From the NCBI GenBank assembly GCA_017394865.1, contig JAFPWT010000011.1:124001-188000 (forward strand): a stretch of 64,000 bases of DNA, given 5' to 3'. This DNA comes from Bacteroidales bacterium. GTDB lineage: Bacteria > Bacteroidota > Bacteroidia > Bacteroidales > F082. Positions within the stretch are counted from its first letter, which is position 1. Each line of letters begins with the position of its first letter. Positions 31,518-39,361 of the stretch are shown here, piece by piece. A model generated the notes under the pieces. The model made no database searches and was not told the DNA's origin. It saw only the letters and a program-made list of their open reading frames with translations. The position numbers and the translations under genes are program-made.

Positions 31518-32609
31518 ATGGCAGGATTTAAGATTGGCGACCGTGTAAATTTTCTGAGTAGCACCGGTGGCGGGAAAGTGACGAAGATCATCGATTCGCG
31601 CATGGTGATGGTGGAGATCGAAGACGGCTTTGAGGTGCCGTGTCTGATTAGCGATCTGGTGATCGACTACCGTTCGCAACCCGCGAGGCAGCAGCAAATC
31701 GTCGATGTGGTGCAAAAGGAGATCAAAGAGAAAGAACTTTTGCAGCAACGGCAGGAAGAAGATGCCCGTCACGGAGGCCTTCGCCGTTTTGCAAAGGAGG
31801 CGGAGAAAGAGGGCGTTTATTTGGCCTTCGTCCCGCACGAACAGCAGTGGCTGTTGACCGGTGCCATGGATGTGATGCTGGTGAACCATACACCTTATGA
31901 GATGCTCTACACTTTTACCGTGAAGGAGCCTGATCAGTTTGTGAATGTCGACTATGGCCAGATGGAGAAATACGAGAAGGTGGTGGTGGAGACTATTTCG
32001 CGTGAGGACTTGGAATATTGGTGCAACGGCATCGTGCAGGCTGTGTTCACGAAGGACAGTTCCGACATGGTTTTGTTGCCTTTAAACGCACCGTTTTCGC
32101 TCCGTACCAACCGTTTCTTCAAGGAAGGCAGCTATTTGATGTCGGGCATCCTTGGTGAGAAAGCGGTGATGGTATGTCTCTCGGAACTTATTGCACTGAA
32201 AAGTGGTGAAGCCGACTTGATGAAAATCGCCAAGGAAGGCATCGGTTCGAATGCTCCGAAGAAGGATTTGGTCAAGCAAGAGGCACCCATCGACAAGCAT
32301 CGTACTACTCCGGGAGAGGCTACGGTCGACCTGCATATTGCTGAGTTGGTGGAGAACATCGCCGGCTTGTCGAGTCACGATATGTTCCAGATTCAGATGG
32401 ATTATTTCCGCAAGATGCTGGAGAGTGCCATAGCCGCTGAATACAGCAAGGTGACTTTCATTCACGGTGTGGGCAACGGTGTGTTGAAGAATGCCATCAT
32501 CGAGGAACTGAAGAAATACAAGAATACGGAAAATAGGATGGCTTCGATTGCCAAGTTTGGCGTCGGGGCTATCGATGTGGTGATTAAAGATAAAGAGATT
32601 AAGAATTGA
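31518..32609 (+). CDS. Smr domain protein (DUF2027-type)
   Basis: This 363-residue protein has an N-terminal MutS2-like KOW/SH3-type domain (MAGFKIGDRVNFLSSTGGG), a central DUF2027-like domain and a C-terminal Smr domain (about 275-363) with ATVDLHIAELVENI and VTFIHGVGNGVLKNAI, the HGxG motif of Smr nucleases. Related C-terminal Smr domains act on branched DNA or ribosome-associated RNA; the target here is unknown. The start is chosen at 31518 because it follows a promoter by 19 bases and begins at the conserved domain. The stop overlaps the next gene's ATG by one base. Confidence 0.82.
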   Translation: MAGFKIGDRVNFLSSTGGGKVTKIIDSRMVMVEIEDGFEVPCLISDLVIDYRSQPARQQQIVDVVQKEIKEKELLQQRQEEDARHGGLRRFAKEAEKEGVYLAFVPHEQQWLLTGAMDVMLVNHTPYEMLYTFTVKEPDQFVNVDYGQMEKYEKVVVETISREDLEYWCNGIVQAVFTKDSSDMVLLPLNAPFSLRTNRFFKEGSYLMSGILGEKAVMVCLSELIALKSGEADLMKIAKEGIGSNAPKKDLVKQEAPIDKHRTTPGEATVDLHIAELVENIAGLSSHDMFQIQMDYFRKMLESAIAAEYSKVTFIHGVGNGVLKNAIIEELKKYKNTENRMASIAKFGVGAIDVVIKDKEIKN

Positions 32610-32986
32610 TGGCCATGAAACGGTATATGTCTTTCTTCGTTCTGATCATTCTATTGTCGTCATGTCACCGCAACGATGATCCGTTTTTTGGCCGTTGGAC
32701 TGTCGATCGTGTCAACGTGGAATTTGACGAATACAAGGCTACTCCAGAGATGGTTCGTCAATACGGCGAGCTGGAGAAGGGCAATGTCATTGAGATCAGC
32801 AATGACTCGGTGCTTACGTTTATTTCCGATGGCGATACCTTAAAGGGACAGTGCTCACTGCGAGGGCAACAGTTGCTTCTCGATGGGAAAGCGTTCGGAA
32901 AGATCGAGGATGGTCTTCTGACGACAGAGACCTCCACGCCATTGGGGAAGGTGAGGGTGGTTTATAGAAGAAGTGAGGGGCATTGA
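32609..32986 (+). CDS. Small lipoprotein, lipocalin-like
   Basis: This 125-residue protein has a lipobox (IILLSSC, Cys19). The mature part has FFGRWTVDRVNVEF, a GxW-type opening strand seen in lipocalin-like Bacteroidetes lipoproteins, followed by short beta strands with DSVLTFISDGD and KGQCSLRGQ. The function is unknown. Its start overlaps the stop of the Smr gene by one base, so it is translationally coupled. Confidence 0.65.
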   Translation: MAMKRYMSFFVLIILLSSCHRNDDPFFGRWTVDRVNVEFDEYKATPEMVRQYGELEKGNVIEISNDSVLTFISDGDTLKGQCSLRGQQLLLDGKAFGKIEDGLLTTETSTPLGKVRVVYRRSEGH

Positions 32987-33062
32987 AGCGGACGTGCTTT
33001 TAGATACTTCCAAAATTTCAACAATTTATTGAAAATCAGTTGAATAAATCTTTCGTCACCTC

Positions 33063-33093
33063 TTGCGAGGTTTTAGAAACTGTTGTATTTTTG
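33063..33093 (+). promoter_or_regulatory. Promoter with -33 and -7 elements for the TA locus
   Basis: TTG (33063-33065) and TATTTTTG (33086-33093) are separated by 20 bases, the usual Bacteroidetes spacing. The ATG at 33149 follows 55 bases on. Confidence 0.65.
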
Positions 33094-33148
33094 CAGCGAG
33101 ATACAAAGTGAACTGTGTTTTACAAAGTCCAAAATAAATGTGATATGC

Positions 33149-33322
33149 ATGATGGACGAAATGGATAATTTGACACCTGTATCGAATTCTGTGGAGGAGG
33201 TAAAACTTCTTCTTGCGGAGCGTTTGAAACGGATTGCCGAAGGCAATGCCGTTACGGTTCAGCATGAAGAAGTGAAACGCCATATCAAAGCCTTGCTCCA
33301 AGATGAATATCAGATGGCTTGA
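33149..33322 (+). CDS. Candidate antitoxin of a ParE-type toxin-antitoxin pair
   Basis: This 57-residue protein contains VSNSVEEVKLLLAERLKRI and then AVTVQHEEVKRHIKALLQDE, an acidic/helical pattern typical of short antitoxins of the RelB/ParD kind. Two adjacent ATGs (33149 and 33152) are equally good starts. It has a promoter with both -33 and -7 elements. Its 3' end overlaps a ParE-like frame by 20 bases. The role is inferred from length, composition and partner. Confidence 0.6.
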   Translation: MMDEMDNLTPVSNSVEEVKLLLAERLKRIAEGNAVTVQHEEVKRHIKALLQDEYQMA

Positions 33323-33565
33323 CTCCGCAGAAGAGGATTTGACAACGACGAAATAATGTCGCGCGTAGATGATCTCCTTGAGTTTCCTTATTTGGGAATT
33401 GTGGAACCCTCGTATAAATATCAAAATCTCGATATTCGGGTGCTTCATGAATGGCATACGAGGGTTTACTATACGATAAGCAATGAAGAGATTGCTATTG
33501 TTTTGTATTGGGATAATCGCAGAGATGATAAATTAATCGAATCCGCTATCAAAACAGCATTATAG
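33303..33565 (+). pseudogene. ParE-like toxin, frameshifted and internally shortened
   Basis: The frame from 33303 reads MNIRWLDSAEEDLTTTK and stops at 33354-33356. The rest, from the ATG at 33356 (one base overlap, TAATG), reads on in another frame: MSRVDDLLEFPYLGIVEP, NLDIRVLHEWHTRVYYTI, IAIVLYWDNRRDD. Joined, these give the ParE order (W...A..DL, v..L...P..G, R.....YR.vY.i, iL...D.RR), but about 15-20 residues of the helical hairpin are absent. A deletion plus frameshift is the simplest reading. Reinitiation at TAATG could make two pieces. Confidence 0.65.
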
Positions 33566-33572
33566 TAGGAAG

Positions 33573-33644
33573 TGAACCCGCAGGGAATCGAACCCTGATC
33601 GAAGGAACCGGAATCCTTTATTCTATCCATTAAACTACGGGTCC
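33573..33644 (-). tRNA. tRNA-Arg(CCG)
   Basis: On the minus strand the 72-nt sequence opens GGACCCG and closes CGGGTTC plus discriminator A, giving a 7-bp acceptor stem with one G-U. The anticodon stem AAGGA/TCCTT holds loop TTCCGGT, so the anticodon is CCG. The T arm is CAGGG/CCCTG. No CCA is encoded. Confidence 0.93.
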
Positions 33645-33659
33645 TGCGCTAAGGCGCTG

Positions 33660-33667
33660 CAAAGATA
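33660..33667 (-). promoter_or_regulatory. -7 element (TATCTTTG, minus strand) for tRNA-Arg
   Basis: The reverse complement of 33660-33667 is TATCTTTG, 15 bases from the tRNA 5' end. Confidence 0.6.
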
Positions 33668-33673
33668 AGAAAA

Positions 33674-33706
33674 CTTTCCGTTCTCCGTTTTCCGTTTTCA
33701 ACTTTG
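33674..33706 (-). repeat. Purine-rich GGAAAAC-type repeat at the aldo/keto reductase stop
   Basis: On the minus (sense) strand it reads as degenerate units GAAAACGGAAAACGGAGAAC and then GGAAAG. It runs across the stop codon at 33698-33700, as the copies at 23026 and 58255 do at their genes. Confidence 0.6.
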
Positions 33707-35104
33707 TTTCAGGTGCTCCACAAATTCATCGATGCGCTGCATCTCTGCGGCGATGGCGATCTTCTGTGGGCAATGTGACTCGCACTGGTGGCATCCGATG
33801 CAGTGGCTGGCCTGTCGCTCGTACGGCACTTTTTCGTCGTAGCCCAACAGGAAGGCGCGGCGGTTGCGGCGGTACTCCTCGGCTTCGGGGTTCCCGGCGG
33901 GCATGTTGCCTTCGGTGATGAAGTCGTTGTAATGCGAGAAGATGACGGGGATGTTGAGGCCGTAGGGACAAGGCATGCAGTAAGCACAGGCAGTGCAGGG
34001 CACGGTTTTCAGCTCCACAAACTCCTCCGCCACTTTCTTGGTGAGGAAATCGATTTCTTCATCAGAAAGGGGCCGGAGCGGTGAGTAGGTGGCTGCATTC
34101 TCCACCAGATGCTCCATATAAGTCATGCCACTAAGTACCACAAGCACGCCTTCAGGTGTTCCGGCAAAACGGAAGGCCCAGCGGGCTACGGGACTCTCTG
34201 GCTCACGTTCTTTCATCTGCTTCACGATGAAGTCGGGGAGCTTGGCCAATCGGCCGCCCAGCAGAGGCTCCATGATGACCACGGGGATGCCGCGGCTGTG
34301 CAGCTGCTCATACAGATAATTGGCATCGACATTGTCGGGGTCGATGCGGCTGGCGTAGTTCCAGTCGGCATAGTTCATCTGGATCTGCACGAAGTCCCAA
34401 TGGTATTTGCCTTCGTCATGCCATTGCAGCATGGTGTCGAACACCTTCACGTCGCCGTGGAACGAGAAACCCAGGTTGCGGATGCGGCCTGCCTCTTTTT
34501 GTTCCACCAGCCAGTCGAGGATGCCATTGTTGATGAATCGGGCGTTGAACATCTCCATGCTGGTCAGGGCGTCGTTGCTGCCACCGATGCTGTGAAGCAG
34601 TAAATAGTCGACATAGTCGGTGCGCAGCTCTTTCAATGAGTTCTCGAACATCGCCTTCGAGGCCTCGGCAGTCCAAGTCGAGGGGCTGAAATTGGATAGT
34701 TTAGTTGCTATGAAGTAACTCTTTCGGGGGTGTCGTGAGAGGGCTGTGCCGGTAACGCCTTCGGAGCGGCCTCGGGTGTAGACCGGGGAGGTGTCGAAGT
34801 AGTTGACGCCGTGTTCGAGGGCATAGTCGATCTCTTCGTTCACCATCTCTTGGTCGACTTGAGCGTTAGGATTCTGGCGCAGGTCGGCACCGCCTTCGAT
34901 GGGGAGACGCATCATGCCGTAGCCTAGGAGCGACACTCTGTCGCCACTGTTGGGGTTGGTGCGGTAGGTCATCTCGCCTTGGCCGTCAGTGACGTTGGAA
35001 GGGGTGATGAGAGGGTTGCTTCTCTTTGAATCACAGGCGGAGAGCACCACCGATGTCGCTACGGCAGCGCCGCCCACTTTCTTTATGAAATCTCTTCTTT
35101 TCAT
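33698..35104 (-). CDS. Tat-exported aldo/keto reductase with C-terminal 4Fe-4S domain
   Basis: This 468-residue protein has a twin-arginine signal (MKRRDFIKKVGGAAVATS) that ends in a lipobox-like LSAC, an aldo/keto reductase barrel (about 55-350; YFDTSPVYTRGRSEG with the conserved Tyr, DYVDYLLLHSIGG) and a C-terminal ferredoxin-type domain with CTACAYCMPCP and CIGCHQCESHCP, eight Cys for two 4Fe-4S clusters. The Tat signal means the cofactor-loaded enzyme is exported, and a lipid anchor is possible. The start at 35104 sits 4 bases after the polyferredoxin gene, so electrons may pass between them. Substrate unknown. Confidence 0.85.
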   Translation of the reverse strand: MKRRDFIKKVGGAAVATSVVLSACDSKRSNPLITPSNVTDGQGEMTYRTNPNSGDRVSLLGYGMMRLPIEGGADLRQNPNAQVDQEMVNEEIDYALEHGVNYFDTSPVYTRGRSEGVTGTALSRHPRKSYFIATKLSNFSPSTWTAEASKAMFENSLKELRTDYVDYLLLHSIGGSNDALTSMEMFNARFINNGILDWLVEQKEAGRIRNLGFSFHGDVKVFDTMLQWHDEGKYHWDFVQIQMNYADWNYASRIDPDNVDANYLYEQLHSRGIPVVIMEPLLGGRLAKLPDFIVKQMKEREPESPVARWAFRFAGTPEGVLVVLSGMTYMEHLVENAATYSPLRPLSDEEIDFLTKKVAEEFVELKTVPCTACAYCMPCPYGLNIPVIFSHYNDFITEGNMPAGNPEAEEYRRNRRAFLLGYDEKVPYERQASHCIGCHQCESHCPQKIAIAAEMQRIDEFVEHLKQS

Positions 35105-35108
35105 GGTT

Positions 35109-36524
35109 TCAGTCCTTTTGGTGAACGATATTTCCTTCGACGTAGATGGCGCTGAATGGCCGTGAGGGGCAGAGGTTCTCACACTTGCCGCAGCCGATGC
35201 ATTTGTTGGCTTCGGGGAGCGAGGGAATCATCACGGTTTGGCCGTTATGCTGATGTTCCACCATCAGGATGGCTCCGGTGGGACAGTGGCGGGCGCAGGC
35301 ACCGCAACTGACACCGTCGGTAAGCACCACGCACTTGTCCATATTCCAAACGGCGTGACCCACACGGATGGCGGTCTTCTCTTGTTTGGTGATGCGCTGG
35401 ATGGCTCCTGTGGGACATATCTCTCCGCAGCGGGTACACTCGGGACGGCAGTAGCCGATCTCGTACGACATGACGGGCTGCATGAAGTGCATCAGGTCGG
35501 TCGAAGGACGCAACACGTGGTTGGGACAGGCTGTCACGCAGAGCTGGCAGGCGGTGCAATGTTGTTGCATGTGACGTGCAGATATCGATCCAGGAGGAGT
35601 GATGGGCGTCTCACGCTTCGAAGGTTCTTTTTCGGTGATAACGGCCAAGCCGCCGTCGACTTTCATTTCGACTTGGGCCATGGCGGCGGTGCCGGCAGCC
35701 AGCGCTGTGCCAACCAAGAACGAGCGGCGTCCTTCGTCGTGTTCCATAGGGACTGTCTCAACTTTTGAAACGGGCTTCTTGGCGGTGTAATGCAATGCAT
35801 CGAATTTGCATTTGGCGGTACAATCGCCGCACACCACGCAGCGCGAGTAGTCGACTTTGCCGGCTTTGAAGTCAATGGCTCGGGCTTTGCAGTTCTTCTC
35901 ACAGAGACCGCATTGCTTGCATTTGCTCTCGTCAAAACGCACACGGAACAGCGAGAACCTGGAGAAGAAGCTGAGGAAGGTGCCCACGGGACAAATCGAG
36001 TTGCAGTAAGCCCTGCCGTAAAGGAAGGCCAGTACACCAAGAATCAACATCACCACCCATGCGATGATGGAGACGGCGATGTTGTTCATATAGAAGCTGG
36101 TGATGATTCGTCCGTAAGTGCCGTAGGGAGCCAGTAGTGTGGTGATTGGCGCAAAGCCGATGATGAGACAAACGATGAAAACCACCAAGACGGTGTAGCG
36201 TAGCCATTTGTGCTCTTTCACGTAGCTGAAGCGGTTCTTCTTGAACTTGCCGCCAAGCCAGCTGTAGATGTCCTGCATGATGCCAAGCGGACAGATGACG
36301 CTACAATAGAGGCGGCCGAAGAGCAGGGTGGCGACGAGGAGCACAGCCACCACGATGAAGTTCAGCGAGAGCAGGGCCGGCAAGAACTGTATTTTTGCCG
36401 CCCATCCTGTCCATCGGTCGATGCCAGGGCCGACTTCGTAGCTGATGCAGCCGACTCCCACCAGAAGCAGGGTGATCAGCAGGATCATGATGACGGCTAG
36501 GACGATTCGGATTTTTCGTAACAT
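35109..36524 (-). CDS. Membrane polyferredoxin, NapH-like
   Basis: This 471-residue protein has about four N-terminal membrane helices with two CxxxCP motifs (LYCSVICPLG and YCNSICPVG), as in NapH/RsxM-type proteins, followed by several 4Fe-4S sites (CKQCGLCEKNC, CVVCGDCTAKC, CTACQLCVTACP, CTRCGEICP, CGACARHCP, CIGCGKCENLCP). A Tat-like segment RRSFLVGTALAAG lies near residue 266. It likely takes electrons from the membrane quinone pool or a cytoplasmic donor and passes them outward. The next gene, 4 bases on, is the Tat-exported Fe-S aldo/keto reductase, its probable acceptor. Confidence 0.82.
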   Translation of the reverse strand: MLRKIRIVLAVIMILLITLLLVGVGCISYEVGPGIDRWTGWAAKIQFLPALLSLNFIVVAVLLVATLLFGRLYCSVICPLGIMQDIYSWLGGKFKKNRFSYVKEHKWLRYTVLVVFIVCLIIGFAPITTLLAPYGTYGRIITSFYMNNIAVSIIAWVVMLILGVLAFLYGRAYCNSICPVGTFLSFFSRFSLFRVRFDESKCKQCGLCEKNCKARAIDFKAGKVDYSRCVVCGDCTAKCKFDALHYTAKKPVSKVETVPMEHDEGRRSFLVGTALAAGTAAMAQVEMKVDGGLAVITEKEPSKRETPITPPGSISARHMQQHCTACQLCVTACPNHVLRPSTDLMHFMQPVMSYEIGYCRPECTRCGEICPTGAIQRITKQEKTAIRVGHAVWNMDKCVVLTDGVSCGACARHCPTGAILMVEHQHNGQTVMIPSLPEANKCIGCGKCENLCPSRPFSAIYVEGNIVHQKD

Positions 36525-36536
36525 AATGTTGCGGAT

Positions 36537-37895
36537 TTATTTGATGATGAGTTTCTTAGTTGTTTTTTCGGTAACCACTACATATATGCCGGGCTTCAGT
36601 GATTCGGTGTATCTGACCCGTTGTCCGGCAATGGTATAGAGGGTGGCTTTGCTGAGGTCGATGTCGGTTTCTTCGAGGGTGATTTCTTCCATGCCGTCGT
36701 AGCCTACAAAGGGGATGAAAGTGACGAGGCCGAGGCTGGGGTCGTCAACTTGGTGGAAGATATGGTCTTCGATAAGGGCTTCGTCAGTGACCCTCCAGTC
36801 GTTGCCCACAGCCATGATGTCGCAGCTGGCGTTGTTGTAGAGGTCGTAAGTGACGCCGCCGTTGCCGTTGTTGTAGATTTCGTTATAGCCCCAGTCGTCC
36901 TCGGTGCCGAGGTCGATGTCGTGGAGGTAAATGGCGGTGATGCCCCACAGGTTTCCGGTGATGACGTTGTTGCGGAGAATAGCCTTATTGTTGGTGGAGG
37001 TGCCGTAGATGGAGATGCCGCTACCACCGTTCATGGGGTTGTCCTCGTGGTTGTTGTTGATGAACCTGTTGTCCTCGATGATGGACGAGATGGTCTGTCC
37101 TTGTTGGTTGTAGCCATAGCGTCCGTCTTTGATGGTGTTGTCTTTGAGCAGCACTTTGGTATCGCCAATGCCCATGAGGTCGGCTACAGAGATGCCACCG
37201 GTGTGGAAGGTGGCCCAGGTGCCGTGGATGTTGTTGCCCACGATGCGGATGGTATCGTCGCCGCCGGGGCCGAGGTTGATTTGTGGTACGTTGAGTCCGT
37301 CGACGTTGGCATCGAGTTCGCAGCCGGTGATCTGCGGAGAGCTCTGTCCGTTGGCGGGTGAGCTTATGGCGGAACCTTCATTCAGCATGAAATAGCAGTT
37401 GTTGATCACTGGGTCGCAGTTGAAGATATCGATTACGGCATGGCAGTAGTCGGTGTTGAAATACACGAACTTGACATCGTCGAAGGTGATATCCGACTCG
37501 ACGACTTTGATGCCAGCGCCGTCGGAGAGATAAAGTTTATGGAGATAACATTCGGAGGCGTTGTCGAACCTCATGCTGAACTGTTGGGTCTCGGTTCCGT
37601 AGATCTTCACGCGGTCGCCGGTATGGCTGCAGGTAAAGGAGCCATTGATGGTGATGAGCACGCCGGGGGCGTCGATGCGGGTGACCTGGTTGTCGATGAG
37701 CAGCACGTCGCTATACGAGATGGTGAGGTCTTGATGGATGGTGAACACGGTGCCTTCGTTGGTGACCACGCCTTCGGTAGCAGCTACCAGATCGGGTAGG
37801 GTATAGGTGATGCCGTCGCCAGGGCTGACCCACTGGGCGTTCAATGTTGTTGATAAACCGATGATTAATAAGAAAATAGGTAAAAGTCTCTTCAT
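36537..37895 (-). CDS. T9SS-secreted right-handed beta-helix protein
   Basis: This 452-residue protein has a signal peptide (ending LNAQW), a right-handed parallel beta-helix (about 60-370) with the repetitive inward-facing pattern seen in VLLKDNTIKDGRYGYN, IEDNRFINNN and AILRNNVITGNLWGI, and a C-terminal T9SS sorting domain (about 400-452, ATLYTIAGQRVRYTES). Beta-helices of this type are found in pectate lyases and adhesins; no catalytic residues can be assigned. The gene has its own promoter with a plausible -33 element and ends 12 bases before the polyferredoxin gene. Confidence 0.82.
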   Translation of the reverse strand: MKRLLPIFLLIIGLSTTLNAQWVSPGDGITYTLPDLVAATEGVVTNEGTVFTIHQDLTISYSDVLLIDNQVTRIDAPGVLITINGSFTCSHTGDRVKIYGTETQQFSMRFDNASECYLHKLYLSDGAGIKVVESDITFDDVKFVYFNTDYCHAVIDIFNCDPVINNCYFMLNEGSAISSPANGQSSPQITGCELDANVDGLNVPQINLGPGGDDTIRIVGNNIHGTWATFHTGGISVADLMGIGDTKVLLKDNTIKDGRYGYNQQGQTISSIIEDNRFINNNHEDNPMNGGSGISIYGTSTNNKAILRNNVITGNLWGITAIYLHDIDLGTEDDWGYNEIYNNGNGGVTYDLYNNASCDIMAVGNDWRVTDEALIEDHIFHQVDDPSLGLVTFIPFVGYDGMEEITLEETDIDLSKATLYTIAGQRVRYTESLKPGIYVVVTEKTTKKLIIK

Positions 37896-37920
37896 GATAA
37901 GAATGGTATTATTTAAAGGA

Positions 37921-37953
37921 CAAAGATACGTGTTTTTTTCTTATTTTTGCAAA
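37921..37953 (-). promoter_or_regulatory. Promoter (TTTG, TATCTTTG, minus strand) for the beta-helix gene
   Basis: On the minus strand TATCTTTG (37921-37928) is preceded by TTTG (37950-37953) with a 21-base spacer. Confidence 0.6.
37942..37949 (+). promoter_or_regulatory. -7 element (TATTTTTG) for the short signal-peptide frame
   Basis: TATTTTTG lies 68 bases before the ATG at 38018 and overlaps the divergent promoter on the other strand. Confidence 0.45.
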
Positions 37954-38017
37954 CTTTATCAAGACAAGAAAAGTAGTTTGGAATTATTACTAGAAAGAAT
38001 CAATAAATAAGATACAC

Positions 38018-38134
38018 ATGAACAGAAAACAAACCCTCTACAAAGTCCTCGCGGTGATCCTGCTATTTATCGGATCGTCCGTGGCATATGCCCAAACATG
38101 TGAAATAACAAAAAAAGTAATATCTTTGCCATAA
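38018..38134 (+). CDS. 38-residue frame with signal peptide, probable gene remnant
   Basis: MNRKQTLYKVLAVILLFIGS and SVAYAQTCE form a convincing signal peptide (basic start, hydrophobic core, AYA/Q cleavage), but only 14 residues follow before the stop. It has an upstream -7 element, and the promoter of the response-regulator gene lies inside its 3' part. I read it as the 5' end of a deleted secreted protein; a secreted peptide is the alternative. Confidence 0.4.
   Translation: MNRKQTLYKVLAVILLFIGSSVAYAQTCEITKKVISLP
38121..38128 (+). promoter_or_regulatory. -7 element (TATCTTTG) for the response regulator gene
   Basis: TATCTTTG lies 17 bases before the ATG at 38146, inside the preceding short frame. 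Confidence 0.6.
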
Positions 38135-38145
38135 GATTTACGCTT

Positions 38146-39306
38146 ATGTCACGAATACTAATCATCGACGACCAGGATCCTATCCGCCGTGTGTTGCGCG
38201 ACATTCTGGAAAATGAGAAATACCAAGTGGACGATGCCGCCAATGGCCCCGCCGCACTGGAAATGATCAAAGAGCAGGAGTATGACGCCATCCTGTGCGA
38301 CATCAAGATGCCCGACATGGACGGCATCGAGGTGCTCGAACAGGTGAAGGCCATGAACGACACGCCTGTCATCATGATCTCCGGTCATGGCACCATTGAC
38401 AGCGCCGTCGAAGCCATCAAGAAAGGGGCGTTCGACTTCATCCAGAAACCGCCTGACTTGAATCGTTTGCTTATTACGGTGCGCAACGCCCTCGACAAAC
38501 AGAGCCTCAGCACCGAGAACAAAGCGCTGAAGAAAGTCGTCAGTAAACAAAACGAGATGGTAGGCCAGTCGGCGCCCATGATGGAGGTGCGCGACATGAT
38601 CGAAAAGGTGGCGCCTACCAATGCCCGCGTCCTCATCACCGGCGAAAACGGAACCGGCAAGGAGTTGGTGGCCCGACAGATGCACGAGCTCAGCCCTCGC
38701 CGCTATGGTCCATTCATCGAGGTCAATTGCGCTGCCATCCCTGCGGAACTTATCGAGAGCCAACTGTTCGGTCACGAAAAAGGCTCGTTCACCTCGGCTA
38801 TCAAGCAGAAGAAAGGCGACTTCGAACTGGCCAACGGAGGTACGCTGTTCCTTGACGAAATCGGCGACATGAGTCTGGCAGCCCAGGCCAAGGTGTTGCG
38901 TGCCTTGCAGGAGAACAAGATTGTGCGTGTGGGTGGTGAGAAGGAGATCCCCGTGGATGTCCGAATCCTCGCAGCCACCAACAAGGATCTGAAGAAGATG
39001 ATCGACGAGAACGCTTTCCGCGAGGATCTTTACCACCGCCTAAGCGTTATCGTGATCCATGTGCCGCCGTTGCGCGAGCGTAAGGATGACATCCCGCTGC
39101 TGGTCAACAGCTTCGTGGAGGCCATCGCCGCCAACATGGGACAGGCTGTCCCGAAATTCACTGACGAGGCCTTTGAAGAACTCAAAAACTATCAGTGGAC
39201 TGGCAACATCCGCGAGCTGCATAACATCGTGGAACGCCTGGTGATCCTTTGCGGCAGCACCATCACAAAGGAGGATGTGGTTCACTTTGGGAACCCGCTG
39301 AAGTAA
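38146..39306 (+). CDS. NtrC-family sigma-54 response regulator without HTH
   Basis: This 386-residue protein has a receiver domain (1-120, phosphorylatable Asp52 in CDIKMPDMDG), an AAA+ domain with Walker A GENGTGKE (from residue 166), Walker B GGTLFLDEIGD, and the sigma-54 contact loop as GSFTSA (213-218) in place of GAFTGA. The protein ends at NIRELHNIVERL... about 25 residues later, without the C-terminal Fis-type HTH present in full-length NtrC (about 450). It may therefore act from solution, as FlgR of Helicobacter does. The cognate histidine kinase is not in the window. Confidence 0.85.
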   Translation: MSRILIIDDQDPIRRVLRDILENEKYQVDDAANGPAALEMIKEQEYDAILCDIKMPDMDGIEVLEQVKAMNDTPVIMISGHGTIDSAVEAIKKGAFDFIQKPPDLNRLLITVRNALDKQSLSTENKALKKVVSKQNEMVGQSAPMMEVRDMIEKVAPTNARVLITGENGTGKELVARQMHELSPRRYGPFIEVNCAAIPAELIESQLFGHEKGSFTSAIKQKKGDFELANGGTLFLDEIGDMSLAAQAKVLRALQENKIVRVGGEKEIPVDVRILAATNKDLKKMIDENAFREDLYHRLSVIVIHVPPLRERKDDIPLLVNSFVEAIAANMGQAVPKFTDEAFEELKNYQWTGNIRELHNIVERLVILCGSTITKEDVVHFGNPLK

Positions 39307-39320
39307 TTTTCGTTTCTCAC

Positions 39321-39351
39321 TTGCGGTGGAACATTTTTTGCTGTAATTTTG
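39321..39351 (+). promoter_or_regulatory. Promoter with -33 (TTG) and -7 (TAATTTTG) for tmRNA
   Basis: TTG (39321-39323) and TAATTTTG (39344-39351) are separated by 20 bases, and the RNA begins 10 bases later at 39362. Confidence 0.8.
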
Positions 39352-39361
39352 CAGCGCTTTT

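Noticed and set aside
36204-36500. Possible plus-strand gene opposite the polyferredoxin
   Set aside because: It is a shadow of membrane-helix codons with no signal, promoter or family resemblance.
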